Assembly: GCA_029379385.1 (NCBI GenBank)
Contig: CM055614.1
Coordinates: 12,839,528-12,903,527 of the forward strand
Source: Quillaja saponaria
Lineage: Eukaryota > Streptophyta > Magnoliopsida > Fabales > Quillajaceae
Length of the DNA stretch: 64,000 nucleotides
Direction of reading: 5' to 3'
Shown here piece by piece: positions 24,350 through 37,860 of this stretch. Made by a program: the position numbers and the translations under genes. Every line of letters begins with the position of its first letter. Positions within the stretch are counted from its first letter, which is position 1. Below the pieces are notes generated by a model that was not told where the DNA came from, did no database searches, and saw only the letters and a list, made by a program, of their open reading frames with translations.

Positions 24350-24900
24350 TATGTTGGTTGTATAAGACTTTTAGGACCAAATAGAATCCAATTTAGAAAA
24401 ACGATTTTAATTTTGTATACTAGTTGAAATTTAGGCATAGGGATATTAACATGTCTGATTGATCAAATAAGACTTGTAGGAACAAGCATAATCCAATTCG
24501 GGCAAACGTTTTAAATTTTAAACTTAAAACTTATATAGGTACTTTTGGATTTGAAGGGAAAAATGACCAAAAGTGATACAAACGACAAGCTGGGATACTA
24601 GCACGTCTAGTTGGTCGAATAAGACTTGTAGAAACCAACGGAATCTAATTTGGACAAACAAATTGAATTTTGTATGCTAATTTGAATTTTAGGCTTGAAA
24701 CTTAGTTATTTTAGGTTGTGAAGAAAAAAATGACAAAAAGTGATCCAAATGATAAATCGGGGATACCAATACATCCAGTTGGTCAAATAAAACATGTAGG
24801 AATACACGGAATCCAAATTGAACAACCGGTTTAAATTTTGTACACTAGTTTAAATTTTAAGCTATAAAATTAGTTAGTTTTAGGACATATTCAAATACTG
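24350..24900. repeat. Degenerate tandem repeat, about 110-170 base units, about four copies
   Basis: Text like TTGGTCAAATAAGACTTGTAGG recurs at about 24350, 24460, 24611 and 24779. Each is followed by AATCCAATTTGGACAAAC-like and TTTAAATTTTGTATACTAG-like text, then GACCAAAAGTGATCCAAA-like text. It lies between two CACTA-like ends (23825 and 25037). No coding capacity is seen. Confidence 0.7.
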
Positions 24901-25020
24901 ACAATAGATGTTAATTACTCACTATCTCCTATTATATGTTGATTATTTATTTTCTTTCAACTGGGGCAGATGAGATCCTCCTTTTGTCCTTCAGGATCTT
25001 CACAAGAATCTTGAGTTAGT

Positions 25021-25538
25021 TTTTGCTTTTCTTGTAGTAATGGATATATATTAGTAATTATATGATGTTTTGTTTTGTGTTCATTATCATTATATAAACA
25101 ATTTATTGTAACAATTTGATTTGCTTAATTTTCTATAATTTTATAAAGTGATAACTGCAATAAAGTTTTTAACCAAAATTATAAAGAAAAACAATTGTTG
25201 GGAATGAAAAAAAGTGGGTTCATACTGACCTACCATAAGTTAGTTAGAAAAACTACTTGGTTCGTAAATACCGACCAACTTTTGGTTCGTTGCTGAATAC
25301 AACCAACAATTAGCTAGTCGGTACGTACTGACCAACCAGTAACTTCATCTCCTTGCCCCCAACATCTTTACTAACCATCTTCACCAACTAAAATTGGTTG
25401 GTAAATACCTACCAAAGTAGAATTGGTTGGTACTTAGCGACTAGTGTTTTGCTGATCACCCTTCACCAACCAAATATTAGTTATTAAGTCATTACCGACC
25501 GAATTGGTTGATAAGTAATAACAAGTTTTCTTGTAGTG
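25021..25538. mobile_element. CACTA-type termini with ACCAACC/GGTTGGT subterminal repeats
   Basis: Two right-end-like motifs occur: GCTTTTCTTGTAGTA (to about 25037) and GTTTTCTTGTAGTG (to 25538). The 25230-25510 stretch holds many short repeats in both orientations (ACCAACC, TTGGTTGGTA, GTACGTACTGACC). A possible degraded left end is AAAGAAAAACAATTG near 25180. A small non-autonomous CACTA element is likely, but no target duplication was found. Confidence 0.45.
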
Positions 25539-28300
25539 ATCTACCTATTCCTCCAATTGCTTCTCCTTCCATTTATTACTCACTAATGAGATAATATTAA
25601 TCACAATAAACTTGAATTTAGAATTTTTTTTGGTCCCAGCACCTTCGGATTAGTCAATTTAACTAATACCTCATAAATTCATTTTCAAGCCAAGAAAAAT
25701 AGGTTAACCAAACCAAACCAATTCTAATTTGGTTGTATTAGTCTGATTGGTTTTCCATGTTAACGAGCTTCTAGTGTGGACTATGTGTACGTAAGCCCAC
25801 TAGCATACGCTTTTTCTACAAGTAACAAAATATATTATAAGGAGGGATTTAAACACTTTAAGAAAAGAGTTCATTAAGCCATTAGGCAAGTGTCAAAAAT
25901 AATATTTTTAATCTAAAACGAATATCAAGTCCTCCAAAATCACATTATCCTATAATGAGATCTTAATTATAGTAATGAAATATAATCACTATATATATTT
26001 ATATCATATAAATGCACTGGATACCTATATGATAGAAATATAATAAGTAAATTACTCGGATTATGATGATTTTATATGACAATTTTTTTTTTAAAAAAAT
26101 TAAACATATTTTTCTAAAGTTTGAAATTAAGATAAAATATTTAAAATACCATTATTGTATTATTATTAAGAGAAAAATATTATTATCAAGTATATAGTTA
26201 AAAAAATGATGATGTCATATAATTCAAAAAAAAAATTTGGGTAAATCAGATTATTCAATTAAAAAAAATAAACTAATAAATTAATAATAGAACTAGAAGC
26301 AAAAATATATATATATAAATATAGATTTGGTAAGTAAAACTTCATATTCTGATCTAAAAAGTTATGATATTTTGCAAACTTGTATCTCATTAAATTTTTT
26401 ATTTTTTCTTTTAGTTTTATCATACACTTTTTTAAAAATAATTATTTTATTTTAACTTTAATAATTTCCTACTTGTCATTAACTTAGTTTAATAAAACTA
26501 ATTTACCTTTTTTTTTATTATCAATAAGAAAATTAAATTTTAAGTTAAATTGTAACTTATTCTTATAATTAAAAAAATATGTGTAAATTTTAAAAATAAA
26601 GAAAAGTTTGTGTAATATCATTATAATCTAAGTAAAATCTAGAAGAAGTTGGATTAAATTACTCAAATATAATTCACAGCAAAAGAGAGTTTTGCAAAAG
26701 CAAACCATGAAAATTAATGCAATCGATGAAGCTTTCTTATAGTAAGCAAAATCCAAGAAGTAAATGCTTGTCCTTGGGTGACCATAACAAAGCTTAACAG
26801 TTACTGTTAAGAAATTGGAGGGAAACAAGTCGGATATTGTACATATTCTTGGTTGTATAAAGAAACTCTCATTCATGGATAGGAAGGATGAAGATTCTGA
26901 CAAGTTTCCTCATTTAGAATTAATTTGACTTCCAAAATTCTACTAAACTTTAATTATGAAATTCAGAAACACGATTGATGGATTCAAATAACAATTTAAT
27001 ATTTTGAGTGAAATAATTATTTGTGAGAGAACAACAAAAATAAAAATTGTATTTAATATAGAAGTTGTTAATATATTATTTAAATACAGTAAATGATTTA
27101 CTACTTTTAATTATTTTAGGTTACATTACACATTTGGTCTTTGTAATTTGAATCAAATATTAATTTGATAATTATTTTTTAATTTATTGTAATTGAATCC
27201 TTAGATTATGAAATTATTTCTCGTCATTAACTTTTTCTAAATTAACTTTATCAAAAGTAATGACTATAGAAAGTTCCAGCCATTTTCGGTCGGCACTTTG
27301 GTGTTTGCTGCTCAGGAGTCGGGTGAAATTTGTGGGGTTCCTAATAAGAAGCAACGGGCCCCTCCGGAGCGCGCAGTTTCCAACTACATTGGCAACATTA
27401 TTCGGTAGCCGGGTTATGCCCGACTGCTTTATTATTTTTAGTACCCAGGGTGGTTTTTATAACAACACAAGTTTGATTTTGCCATAAAAATTTCTAAAAG
27501 TGTCAAGAATTCGAGAATGTGATTAGGGTCAAAAAAATATAGAGATATTTTTAAAAATAAAAAACAAAACATTTATTTTGAGTAAATTATTCTACCTTAC
27601 CTATATTATAATATTATTACATAAACATTTTTTATTTTTATTTTTAAAACATACATATCATATTTCTTGAAACTTAAAAAAAAAAACTAAAACTTAATGC
27701 AAACTCTAAATATTTAAAGACAAATACCTAAAATATCCTTATAATCTTATTGTTAGGAGATACATATAATTTTATATAAATTAATTTAATATTATATTAT
27801 ATTATATTATTAAATTTAAAATAAGAGATAAAATTAAATTAAGATAAAAAAGTATGTTTTCGAAATCTTATAATTATTTAAAAATATGGAGTTATTGGTG
27901 TAAAGTCTATAAATACTTATTTTTTTATATTTTATATTTTTTTTAGTTATGTTTTTACTATAATTTCTTTTTTAGTGGGGTCAATTATTATTTTTGTCTA
28001 ACTAAATTATTCAAATTACATATATATGTTTTAAATTTTTTAGTGAGATCAAAAAAATAACAAATATAATTCTAAGTATGAACCCTTGACTAAAAAATAA
28101 CAACAACAAACACGAATAATAGTTGAAACTCAAAACCTCTCACTTGATAGTGTTTGCCTTTAAACCAACAAATAATTAGTTATATTATTTATCCATTAAA
28201 TTCTATAAAAAAGAAAAACAGGGAACCAAAATACTTTTATCTCTTTAAACGTAATAGAGACCATATAAAATGAAGTAGTAAAGAGAACAAAGGGTCATCG
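25539..28300. other. AT-rich DNA without a recognisable gene
   Basis: There are long A/T runs, many stops in all frames, and no recognisable protein, apart from a short GC-richer island at 27255-27440 (listed separately). At 26795-26935 the plus strand reads open for about 40 codons (KKLEGNKSDIVHILG), which might be a decayed exon. I recognise no family. Confidence 0.5.
27255..27440. other. GC-rich island of unknown origin in AT-rich DNA
   Basis: The composition is much more GC-rich than the surrounding kilobases (for example CGGGCCCCTCCGGAGCGCG). A 75-codon plus-strand frame at 27260-27487 and a matching open frame on the other strand both exist. Neither translation is recognised. It could be a fragment of a gene, of a mobile element or of organellar DNA. 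Confidence 0.4.
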
Positions 28301-28847
28301 AAAATTTCTCACCAGTTGTGACATGTGATGGAGACTAGAGAAAGGTTCACCATTTGATGGCTCGTCGAGGGCCAGAGACTCCATTTAGGGGATGTGTTCA
28401 GATGAACTTCTTCGTAAATGATAATCTGGATTCCTATTGTCCATCGATCATTTGGCCCCAATATTTGAAATTTGAGAAGAACGTCGAGAAACATAGGTTT
28501 CCAATCAAGGCCACAATAACTTAGCTTTGATGTTCTGGCCGGAAATTTCCTGTTCTTGATAATGAGTATCAACCCAACATTTGTTATTGATTATATAATT
28601 ACCTCCAACCAGAATCTTCTATGCAACAAAGAAAACAAAAATCACCAAGTAAACTAAAATGTTAAAATAGCAGATAAAGCTTCAGATAATAGAAATTGAT
28701 AAGAGAAAAGTAACATTTTTCTTTTGCTTGAAAACATTTGGGGAAGATGAAAAAAATGATATTTTGGGGATCTGAAAATAAAATTGTACATATTACAAGC
28801 AAATAAAGATTTCTCTGATTCAAATGTTAATTGAACGTGTTATGCTT

Positions 28848-28901
28848 ACCATCGTAGCTAGAAATGAGGTTTGACAACTCATTTTCCTATGCTACGATGG
28901 T
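28848..28901. other. Short hairpin-forming inverted repeat
   Basis: ACCATCGTAGC (28848-28858) and GCTACGATGGT (28891-28901) are perfect inverted complements. Inside them GAAATGAG pairs with CTCATTTTC with a one-base bulge. The loop is about 9 bases. It may be a foldback fragment or an RNA hairpin; there is no evidence of transcription. The flanks (28310-28600 and 28900-29950) contain no recognised gene. Confidence 0.7.
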
Positions 28902-31079
28902 TTCTGCAAAGGAAGAATATAAGAGCCCAATTCTTTCTCTTCATGGGATTGGAGTTTTTAATTTAATTTTTTAAGTTTTTCATAAATTTTTTAATACATG
29001 TTTTAATTTTGTATATTTATATAAATCATGAGTCAATTTTTTATTTAATTTTTTAATTCATCATGTCATGAACTACATAATTTTTTATTCACTCTCATAT
29101 ACACGACATTTCCATCAAAGTTAATTTAAACGAAAACTGACAGCATAACCCAATTTGACTAATTTATAATATTAGAAAGTCAAATATAACAAATAAAAAA
29201 TAAAGAGCAAAGTGAAATCGGAGTTAAACTGGCCAAAAATATAATTTAGTCAATATTTAAAATGTCAAATATTATATTTATGGCACGTCAACAAGTATCA
29301 TTAAAAAAAATTAAAATTAAAAACAATATAAATGATTTTCGGTCTGCTCTTCCATATGAAAGAAAAAAGAAAGTGATCAATTAGTCAATTCTAACTTGTC
29401 ATTTAACTGTTTTGAATTTTTCATGCCTACCGACATACATGTAGTTGTAAGATAGACACCCCCCCCACCTCTATCTAAAACCTTTCAACTTCTCCTCTCA
29501 AAACTCTTTCTACAAGGGGATGTTGCCACTCTTCATTGGCGGTAGCCTCTTGCCATTTTTTACTATTTTATTTTTCTTTTCTTTATTTTTGAAATCTATA
29601 TCAAATCTAGTCATATGGTATATTTAGAAGTTGTGGTGTTACCTTTTTTAGATCTGATTATTTTTATGATAAATCTTAAGTTTTTTTCAATTTCAATAAT
29701 AGAATTTATCTCTCATTTGGTAGGAGCTTTGTTTTAGTAGATCCAATCTCTCACTTATTTAAAAAGGTGTGTAATATGTTGAGAATTAGCACCCAATGCC
29801 TATATTCAAGGACAGAAAGAGAAATTTTATCATATCTAAGAAATATTATATAAAAAGAGTGATACTCTATATTTAGTGTTCTCCCCACTCTTTCTAAATC
29901 ACTACCAATCTCTCATGAATCTCACAACCTTATCCAGAGGGAGTTTTACAATTATTAACATAACAAGAAAAAGACAGTTTCATGAGAGATAATAGGAGAG
30001 GACACTTGCCAAATTTTGAGAAACGTGCAAAGAAACTTATATCTCTCTCTATATCTATATTTATATCTCATGATGTTGCCTATCACTCGCCAAAATGCTA
30101 GGAAAGTGTGAAGAAACCTATATGAGTCATTTTTTTTGGAGGAGGCAAGTTCCCGTGAAAAACCAATTGGCATTATATTTTTGCATGTAAAGTGCGAAGG
30201 TTTGGCGATGTACACAAAACCTCGCGAAATTGGGTGAGGGACAACTCTTCACCAACCCCCTCGCCATTTTTTTTAGAAGCGATAGTGAAGGAAGAGTGAG
30301 GTGAGATCATACCTAGCCTTTCTAATGAAGTTGGAATGTGGCGTTTTTAAATTTAAATTTTAAATGTCAAGAGAAAAGCGAGGGTACTTGTCCCTTTTCA
30401 TTTTTTTTAGAATAATCATATCATGATTTGGGTCATTTTTCTCTCTCTCTTCTCTCGGCCTTCCTCCAGTCTGTAGCCCTTATCACAGTCACTGCTACTT
30501 GTACCGCCTCCAATCAACTCCGATAAAGGTAGCCCATTCACCAGTTGTCCTTCCCTTCCGTTTAGTTTTCATTTTCAACAAATGGTTAGAAATTTGGGGT
30601 TTTTAGTAATTTAGGATTTTGAGTTTTATAAAAATTGGTGTATTTAATGTTGATTGTATATTTAGGGTTAGTCTAAATTTGATTATTTGATTGATTTGTG
30701 AGTTTTGGTTGGTTAGGGTTGGAGAATGATTTGTGATTATTGTGAAATTTGGTTGCTTAATGCTTATGGTGTATTGAATTGCCTAAATGATTTGTGAATG
30801 CATTTAGGGAGGTTTTGGGTAAACATCAAATCTTCCTATTTGATGTCAATGGTTAGTTGCCTAGATAAATTTGGTAGATTTAATTGTAGGAAGTGAAACC
30901 AAGTAGAATTAGATTTAATTAAGGAATTAGAAAACAATAGAGATTGAGAAGTTAGCATAATTGACTAGTTTGAGGTTTAATTTTACCAATAGAGTTTCCC
31001 GGCTTTGGTTAGGAATCCAGAATTTTATAAATGAAGTTCTAGAAGTAGCATAATTAGATTTATTAAGTTGCTTGACAAT

Positions 31080-31480
31080 GGAAAAGTGAGGAATATGGGG
31101 TTAGTTATGACTTTTAGGCTATTACACGAAATCATGTGGGTTTAGTAATGAAATTAGATTGCTACAATTATAAGCATGCATAAATTAGTCAAGTTTGAGT
31201 TTTGGACTGTAAAAGCCGAATGTAGGATTATAACTTAATCTGTTAGGTGAACACCAAATGAAATAAAATTTGAAAGTTTAGAATTCGTGCTTTAATTGAA
31301 ATGTAGTTGATTAAATCTTCGTTGTTTGATAATGGTAAAGTGTTATGGGGTTCGTTCAGATTTTGGGCTTGACATGGAATTTTGTGGGTTTAGTAATTGG
31401 TTTAGGTGTGAGTTGTGGATTGTAAAAGCCTAGTGTTGGATTAGAACTTGGTTTGTTAGATGAAAAGCAAATGAGCAATG
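31080..31480. repeat. Degenerate tandem repeat inside the CACTA element
   Basis: GTGGGTTTAGTAAT recurs at 31136 and 31386, and GGACTGTAAAAGCC / GGATTGTAAAAGCC at about 31203 and 31418, each followed by an AACTT(A/G)(A/G)T(C/T)TGTTAG-like stretch and AAATGA. This is about two diverged units of 215-250 bases, with no coding meaning seen. Confidence 0.6.
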
Positions 31481-31639
31481 CCAAATTTATTGGAAAAGTG
31501 AAGCTCATTTTATTTACAATTTCACATTAGAAAATATTTTACATATTAATTGATAATTGTTTTAGTAATTTATTTTTCATGAAATCTACAACACTAATGC
31601 ATAACCAAGAAAACCTTAAAATCTTCAAGGATCAATAGT

Positions 31640-32930
31640 TAGAAATGAAAACCCCTCTCATCAACGTCTTCTACTTCGTTCATTCCACCGCCTCCACCTA
31701 TCAATCTATTGTCATCATCATCTCGTAATCACTCATTGGAGCTTAGCAGCTACAGCTGGTGGCGATGTTGACTAGCATTTGAGCATAACCATTAAGGCAA
31801 TACAGATTAGATATGTCAATGTGTAAGTATCATATTGATTTAATTTTTTATCGTCAACATCTATGTTTTATTTTATATTACATACCTAGTAAATTCTTTA
31901 CATATTATTAAAGTTAAGATTCGTGCTACAAAAAAGGTACGAGTGAGATTACTAACAATTTAATTTATTTTTTACCCTAGTTGGTTATTCAATATCATGT
32001 CTATCCTCAGAATGTCAGTTAATTCTTTATTCATTGCTTACATGGTATGTTTATTAATTCATTTATTAAATTTGTATTACTTAAACTTAATTCTATAAAT
32101 GATATTAACAATTTTGTATTTTTTTTTTGAAAGATAAAATATAAGCTCGGTGATGGTACAGTATCGAGAGCTTTATCCGGAAGGTTGGGAGTCCACAACA
32201 GCTGAATTCTTTTCAGATAGTACAAACCCCAGTACTATCAGTCTGCATTCAATAAAGAGAATCATGCAGCAATCTTAGATGTGCGCATGCACGCTGGGGC
32301 TACCCTCGTGCATTCATTGTAACTATAACCGGTAATTGGTTGATTTACATTAATTATATAATAGTTATTATCTTGTGTAATTTTATTTTTTTTCTTGCAG
32401 GAAAAACAAAATGGTAGTCCAGTCATATTCAGATATGTGTACGAACACACGCATAAAAGGAAGATTAGAGAGCATGCCTAGGAGTTTGTTACTTCTCGAG
32501 TTAAAGCAACACATGTAAGTTTTTAGAAAATTATTCATTTATTATTAATATTGTTTATACGAAAATCTAACTATTTGTTTTTATCTTTTAGGATAGTATA
32601 CCCAGAGTATGACTGACATGTAGGTTGATGATCTCTTGGTCAAATCAGTGATCAATACGGAGGAGTGATTGAAGAGTGTAAGCGGCATGTCGAAGAAGGT
32701 GTGTACACCTGGATTTGGTCTGACCCTTAACCATTACTGAAGACATAGCTACTCAGCGGCTAGTTGCGCAGCTAACGCTTCTACGTCCATCTCTTCTTTC
32801 TTTTTGAAGATGATAGTATCCGAAATTTAGTCGAGGAGATGTTGATGACAGATAAGGTGAAGACTGTGTTTTCCTCAAACATTGCGGCAGAAAACGCCAA
32901 CCAAATTTAATCCATCGTCACGAAGGTATT
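31640..32930 (+). pseudogene. CACTA Transposase_24-like coding remnant
   Basis: Plus-strand pieces in broken frames read, in order: a Pro/Ser-rich stretch near 31680-31730, KENHAAILDVRMHAG near 32255-32297, and RYVYEHTHKRKIREHA near 32432-32480. These resemble the plant CACTA Transposase_24 layout, where a KANR...H.AG motif precedes an HTHK motif. Intron-like AT-rich gaps and stop codons separate them. Function is lost as it stands. From 33000 to 35040 I see no recognisable coding text. Confidence 0.45.
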
Positions 32931-35044
32931 TTAATAATTAATGATTATGCTACTGAAATCTTGCTTTCTTTTCTTCCAAAAGTCTGATTTGAAAGCTTTA
33001 TTTTAAATTAGCATATATGCTACATTATATAATTTATTCTAGACACAAGACTATAAAAATAGTGAAATTGACATTGGAATCCTGTGTTGGTTTCTTAATT
33101 CAGTTTAGTCATGTTGTTAATGATAAGAAGGCACAATATATGTTGTACTGTCTGAAACAGATGGATGCATGAGAGAAAGCTTAGCTCTTCTGAAGTTATT
33201 CTTGGTAGCCTTCCCCTATTCAACTATAGTAGATGATAGGTCTTCTTTAACCTTTTCTGAGTAAAGTTCTTTCATTTTCAGAATATTAATAGTTTTTCTA
33301 AAAGAAATACAAATAGTTGAACTCTCTAGTGGTGAATTGTACGAGTCTACCTTCAAGTTGTGGCAAAAACAATTCCTATCTTATAAGGCTTGTATGTGTA
33401 TGAAAGTAGTACCAAAATCTTTTTCCTAGATAACATTTTCTCTAAAAGCAGTCTAGAAGCTGATGTTAATCTTCTTCCCCAATGCCCAAGAGAGCAGCAG
33501 GAGATCTTGACCAGAGATTTGTTGTCACAATCACTGCGACTATGCAAGGAAGGTAAGTGAATTATAGCTCATTGTTTTATGAGCATATATTTTTTGATTC
33601 TGAGCACCATGAAGGTTAATGTTTCACTTGTACTTCTCCCACAGAGCCCATCTACTTCTCATTAAAATAGTTATATATTTCTGCTTTACATCCTAGTTCT
33701 TTTCTGTTGATTGTGATTGTGGTTTTTGACAACCGAAAAGGGAAGCTGTATCACTATTGAAAGTGTGTGTGGTTGCATAGTCAATAGTCTTTAATTTTTT
33801 CTTGCAATTAACAATAGCTTGGTAGTTTTCTTTTGAATTTGAAATGGTGTCCTTTGTGTTGATTTAACATAAAAAATACTATCTTATGTTGATTACAGTT
33901 CTCTTTTCTAATGGTTATTAAATGGATCTATTGGTTTGAGAATGTAGAGTTGCGTGTGTTGAGTACACTGACCTCTCTACTTCTACTCTCTAGTTCCTAG
34001 TCTCTCCTGCTTCTGTACTTTTGCCTGCATTTGCCCACTAACTTGTTAAACTTAAGTTCAAGTTATACATTCTGCATTTCTTTATTGAAGAGTAATTTAC
34101 AGAATAAATTCTTAGTATAATTGAAATGTATTTTTACTCCTAGATTAGGATATTGTTCATTCAATTTATGCATTTTTGTTGTCAGTAGACTAGTTGCTCT
34201 AATACTAAGAGTGATTCAATCTTTCAGGTGGATAGATGGAAAGAATTACTAACATCTGTAACTTTACCGCATGTATGATTGTACAATATGTAAGAATTGG
34301 TTGGCATCAATTATAGAAAACCTCATACTATAGAATATGATAGTAATGTTGCAGCGACAGTACTCTGAAATTGTCTTGCCATCCAAATTCTTAGTATTTT
34401 TTTGTCTAGTCCACTCCAATTGCATATGGATCTGTTTTCTCTAGTCCAACCTTCCTAGTGTTGCAATTCATGATTCACTGGCTTTCTAAAACTTAGCCTT
34501 GTAATCATCCTTAATTTTAGAGGCAGATATAATCATGAATCCCAATTCTAATAGCCTCACTGACTTGTTAAACTTTCTTTGATGAGCAAAATCTGAATTA
34601 TTGTTCTTACATGTTTAGTTAAAGCACCATGATGATTGCACTGGCCAAGTGCTCAAAGTCCATTGGCAATGTCTTTTCTATGCGAAAACACAAGTCATGT
34701 TTTAGAGACTTAGTCATTGATTACATTACATGTGAATATGTTTTCATAGAGACTCCTTTTGAGATTGTAGCCATGTTCCAAACTTTCAAGCTCTATTTAT
34801 AAATGAATAAACCATCATAGTCATCTATGCGATAATTTCATGATGACATGTAGCTAGCTAGTTGCTTTTAATTTTAATTTCATTACACTTATGTTTGAAA
34901 GCTCATGTTTATGAATTATGTGATTTTGTACGTTTAATTTTATTACTCAATGATGAAAAATATTTTTATTTTATGGATAAATTTTGAATTTGTTTGGTTG
35001 TTTTATATTTAATTACAAGTTTGTTCAATTTAAAAATAAAAAAT

Positions 35045-35465
35045 AAAAAATGCTTGGAATTACCTACAAACTAGAGTTTGTGGGTAATTCTATGAAAGAA
35101 GATTGCAGGTTTTACCCACGAACTTGGTTTGTAGGTAATAATAACAGACCTGGTTTGCTGATAAACTAGGTTCGTGGGTGACACCTACAAACTATGTTTG
35201 TAGGTATTACCTACGTACAAACTTGGTTTCTAGGTAATGTTTCATTTATTGACAAACCTAAGAAGCCTAAAACATGTTTTACCCATTGCCGACAAAAGGT
35301 TCTTCGATATTTCCGACAAAACTTATTGGTTTGTAGGTGACACCCACGGACAATTTATCCACTTACCTTTTCCTACAGACCATTTGTCGGTTACTCTGTT
35401 CCTGCAAACTGAAAACCTTTTTCCCACAAATATGGTCAACAGGAAAAGCCTAGTTTTATTGTAGG
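35045..35465. mobile_element. CACTA-like subterminal region, possible small nested element
   Basis: It is dense in short repeats in both orientations (TTACCTACAAAC, GTTTGTAGGTAA, GTGGGTAA, GGTGACACC). It ends CTAGTTTTATTGTAGGG, close to the CACTA right-end pattern. A left end was not found. The open frame at 35237-35464 is made of these repeats and is not a gene. Confidence 0.4.
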
Positions 35466-35983
35466 GAAGCCTTGAACCTATCTAGTGTAGCTACTCTTAC
35501 CGCGCCATATAGACATGTAAGTTATTTTCAAATATGTATTTGTTTTAAGTTATAAATGTGTTAATAACTTAGGGTAGCTACCATGGTGGAGTAGATGATG
35601 ATGAGGATGATGACAACGAGAGTTTAGGCCCTAATTAGGTGTTAGGCTTTTAACATAAATGACATTGACAAAAATGCCCAGAATGACGATGGAGAAGATG
35701 ACGAAAGGTATTAAGCAAAAAAACCTAGTATAGTAAGGCCATGGCGAGGAGAATGAGAGGGGCGGTATAAAAAGTAAATCACTGTAAGGCTAGGAAGTTA
35801 GGCAAGGACTTCAAAATTTGAAAACCTAAAAAGGCGAAGGAATAAAAAGGACTTGACATAGGTTTGGCAAGGATTATTCGAGAAAATGACGAGGAATTAG
35901 CATTGAAGATTTTCTCACCTTTTGGAGAGTGAGAAAAGGAAAGAACTACCCCCTCCATGTGGCAAAGGGAATGGAGAGGACAA

Positions 35984-36444
35984 TGTTAGAAATTTCATAT
36001 ATAGGTTGTCATTAATTGTATGGTTTTATTTTAATAATAAAACGGGCTTAAGGTTTGGTCCATTTGAAACATGCTGGTAAAAGCCCATATAGTTTATATA
36101 ATCATTTGAGATAGGGCTTAAGCACACGTCTTATCTGATTAGATGTGGATTGGCAGTAAGTGTAGGTTGAGTGACTTTAGGAGTCCTTAATAGGAGGGCT
36201 CTTAGAGTTTTATTTGATATTAAATAGCTAGGTGCCCTCTCCTCTCTTAGTATGCGTATCTTGTCCCATTGAGAACTACCACTAAATACAGAGAGCACAG
36301 AAAGGAAGACCTGGCTGTGTGAACATTTAATTAGGCGTGCTTGGCTGAGATTCCACATATCCGCTGCTATGGCTCAATCAAGTACGCAAATCTTATTGTT
36401 AATGTGTTCTAAATTCATGTATGACATTTTGTATAATTATAACA
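35984..36444 (+). repeat. 5' LTR of copia element 35984-43209
   Basis: It begins TGTTAGAAATTTCA and ends TTATAACA. It is very similar to 42732-43209 throughout (for example AATAATAAAACGGGC, GGTTTGGTCCATTTGA and ATGGCTCAATCAAGTA). The 3' LTR has an extra ATCTGATTAAATG-type repeat near 42880. Confidence 0.92.
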
Positions 36445-36460
36445 TGTGATATTAGAGCCT
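36445..36460 (+). promoter_or_regulatory. Primer binding site (initiator Met-tRNA type), altered
   Basis: TGATATTAGAGCC follows the 5' LTR by two bases. The standard plant copia site begins TGGTATCAGAGC, so two positions differ. Confidence 0.75.
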
Positions 36461-37860
36461 AATCTATATGAATTTAAAACCCTAATATTTATTTATTTAA
36501 AATAAAATTATAGGGTTCATATAAGTTAGTTTCTTTAAACTCAAAATAGAACTCATAAATGAATGAAATTAAGCCTAATTTGTTAAGGCTTTTAAAGGTC
36601 TCGTTTATATATTTAATTTGATATATTATTTGTATCATTTCATTGACTATAAGTTGAGAAATCTAAATTTTAAAATTCAGGTTGTTTTAAAATCGAAATT
36701 AAGTTTTTGATTTGAAAACTAAGATTTCATGTTATTTTGATCTAATTAGATCAATGAGTTTTGTTTCTAATGTCTTATTAAAGAATTAGGAACCATTTAA
36801 TTGAATTAAATAACACAATTACAACGAATTCAAGGAAGAATCGTTTTCGTGTCCATCATAGTTCTTTAATTCAAGTTATTAAACCTTGCTAAGTTGAACA
36901 TAATTAAAATTTTCTTAGGGATTTTGTTAGAATACTTAAATTCCATTGAAAACCCATTGTTTTTCGGAAAAATATAGCCAAAAATATATAAATATATTTG
37001 ATGATTTTCAGCAAACGGGTCATAACAGACTCGCTTCTCCCCAACAAACCCGGCTGGAGGAAGAAAGGCTGTACAGCCCATAAAAACCTTCCCCAAGTGC
37101 AGCAGGTCGATTGCCACCTAAATTTTTACCAAATTAATTTTTTGAATTTTAGAATTTTATGATATGGTTAAATTTGGGATATTTGTTCATGATTTATTGG
37201 TTTGGTTAATGATATTTTGTTATGTTTCAAACTAATATGGTTGCACATAAATAATTATTGAGAACTGTTTAATTTTCATATTTTATATGTTCTAGAACTG
37301 TTAACAGTAGGTACTCTTCCTGGTTAGACCTAAATAATTTTGTACTCTCATATTTTTATAACATGTGTTAGTTAAAATGCTTCTATTTAGATTCAACTTT
37401 TCAAAGTTGCAACATATGTTTAATTATCTTATGAGATACTTTTAAAATGTATTCGGTTTGAAAGGATAAACTATGAATAATTATATTTTCCCGGCTTGAG
37501 AAAATCTTATAAGTTTATGTAGATGGTTGCCACCAAAGTGGTATATCTATATAGATTTGTAGGATTTTTGAAAGATATAGTACATGATATTTCTTAAATT
37601 ATTGTATATAGTTTCCTGCCCAAATAGGGTTATTATATACTTTAATCTTGGAAAATATATAAAACATATGGTTTGGGGTATACCGGCCTAGAAGGTTTAT
37701 CTGCCCAAAAGGGATAGACTTTTCGAAAGCTAGGATACTCTAATTTAGTTTCATAGATTGATCATAAGATCCTAATAGTATGTTACATTCTTTGTCTAAA
37801 GAGGAGTTTGTAATGATGCACTTTAGATTCATGAAGAATAAATTTTTATTCTTGATTTTT

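Noticed and set aside
28309..28572. 87-codon minus-strand frame with Trp-rich text
   Set aside because: No family is recognised and there is no splice or promoter context, so it is not reported as a gene.
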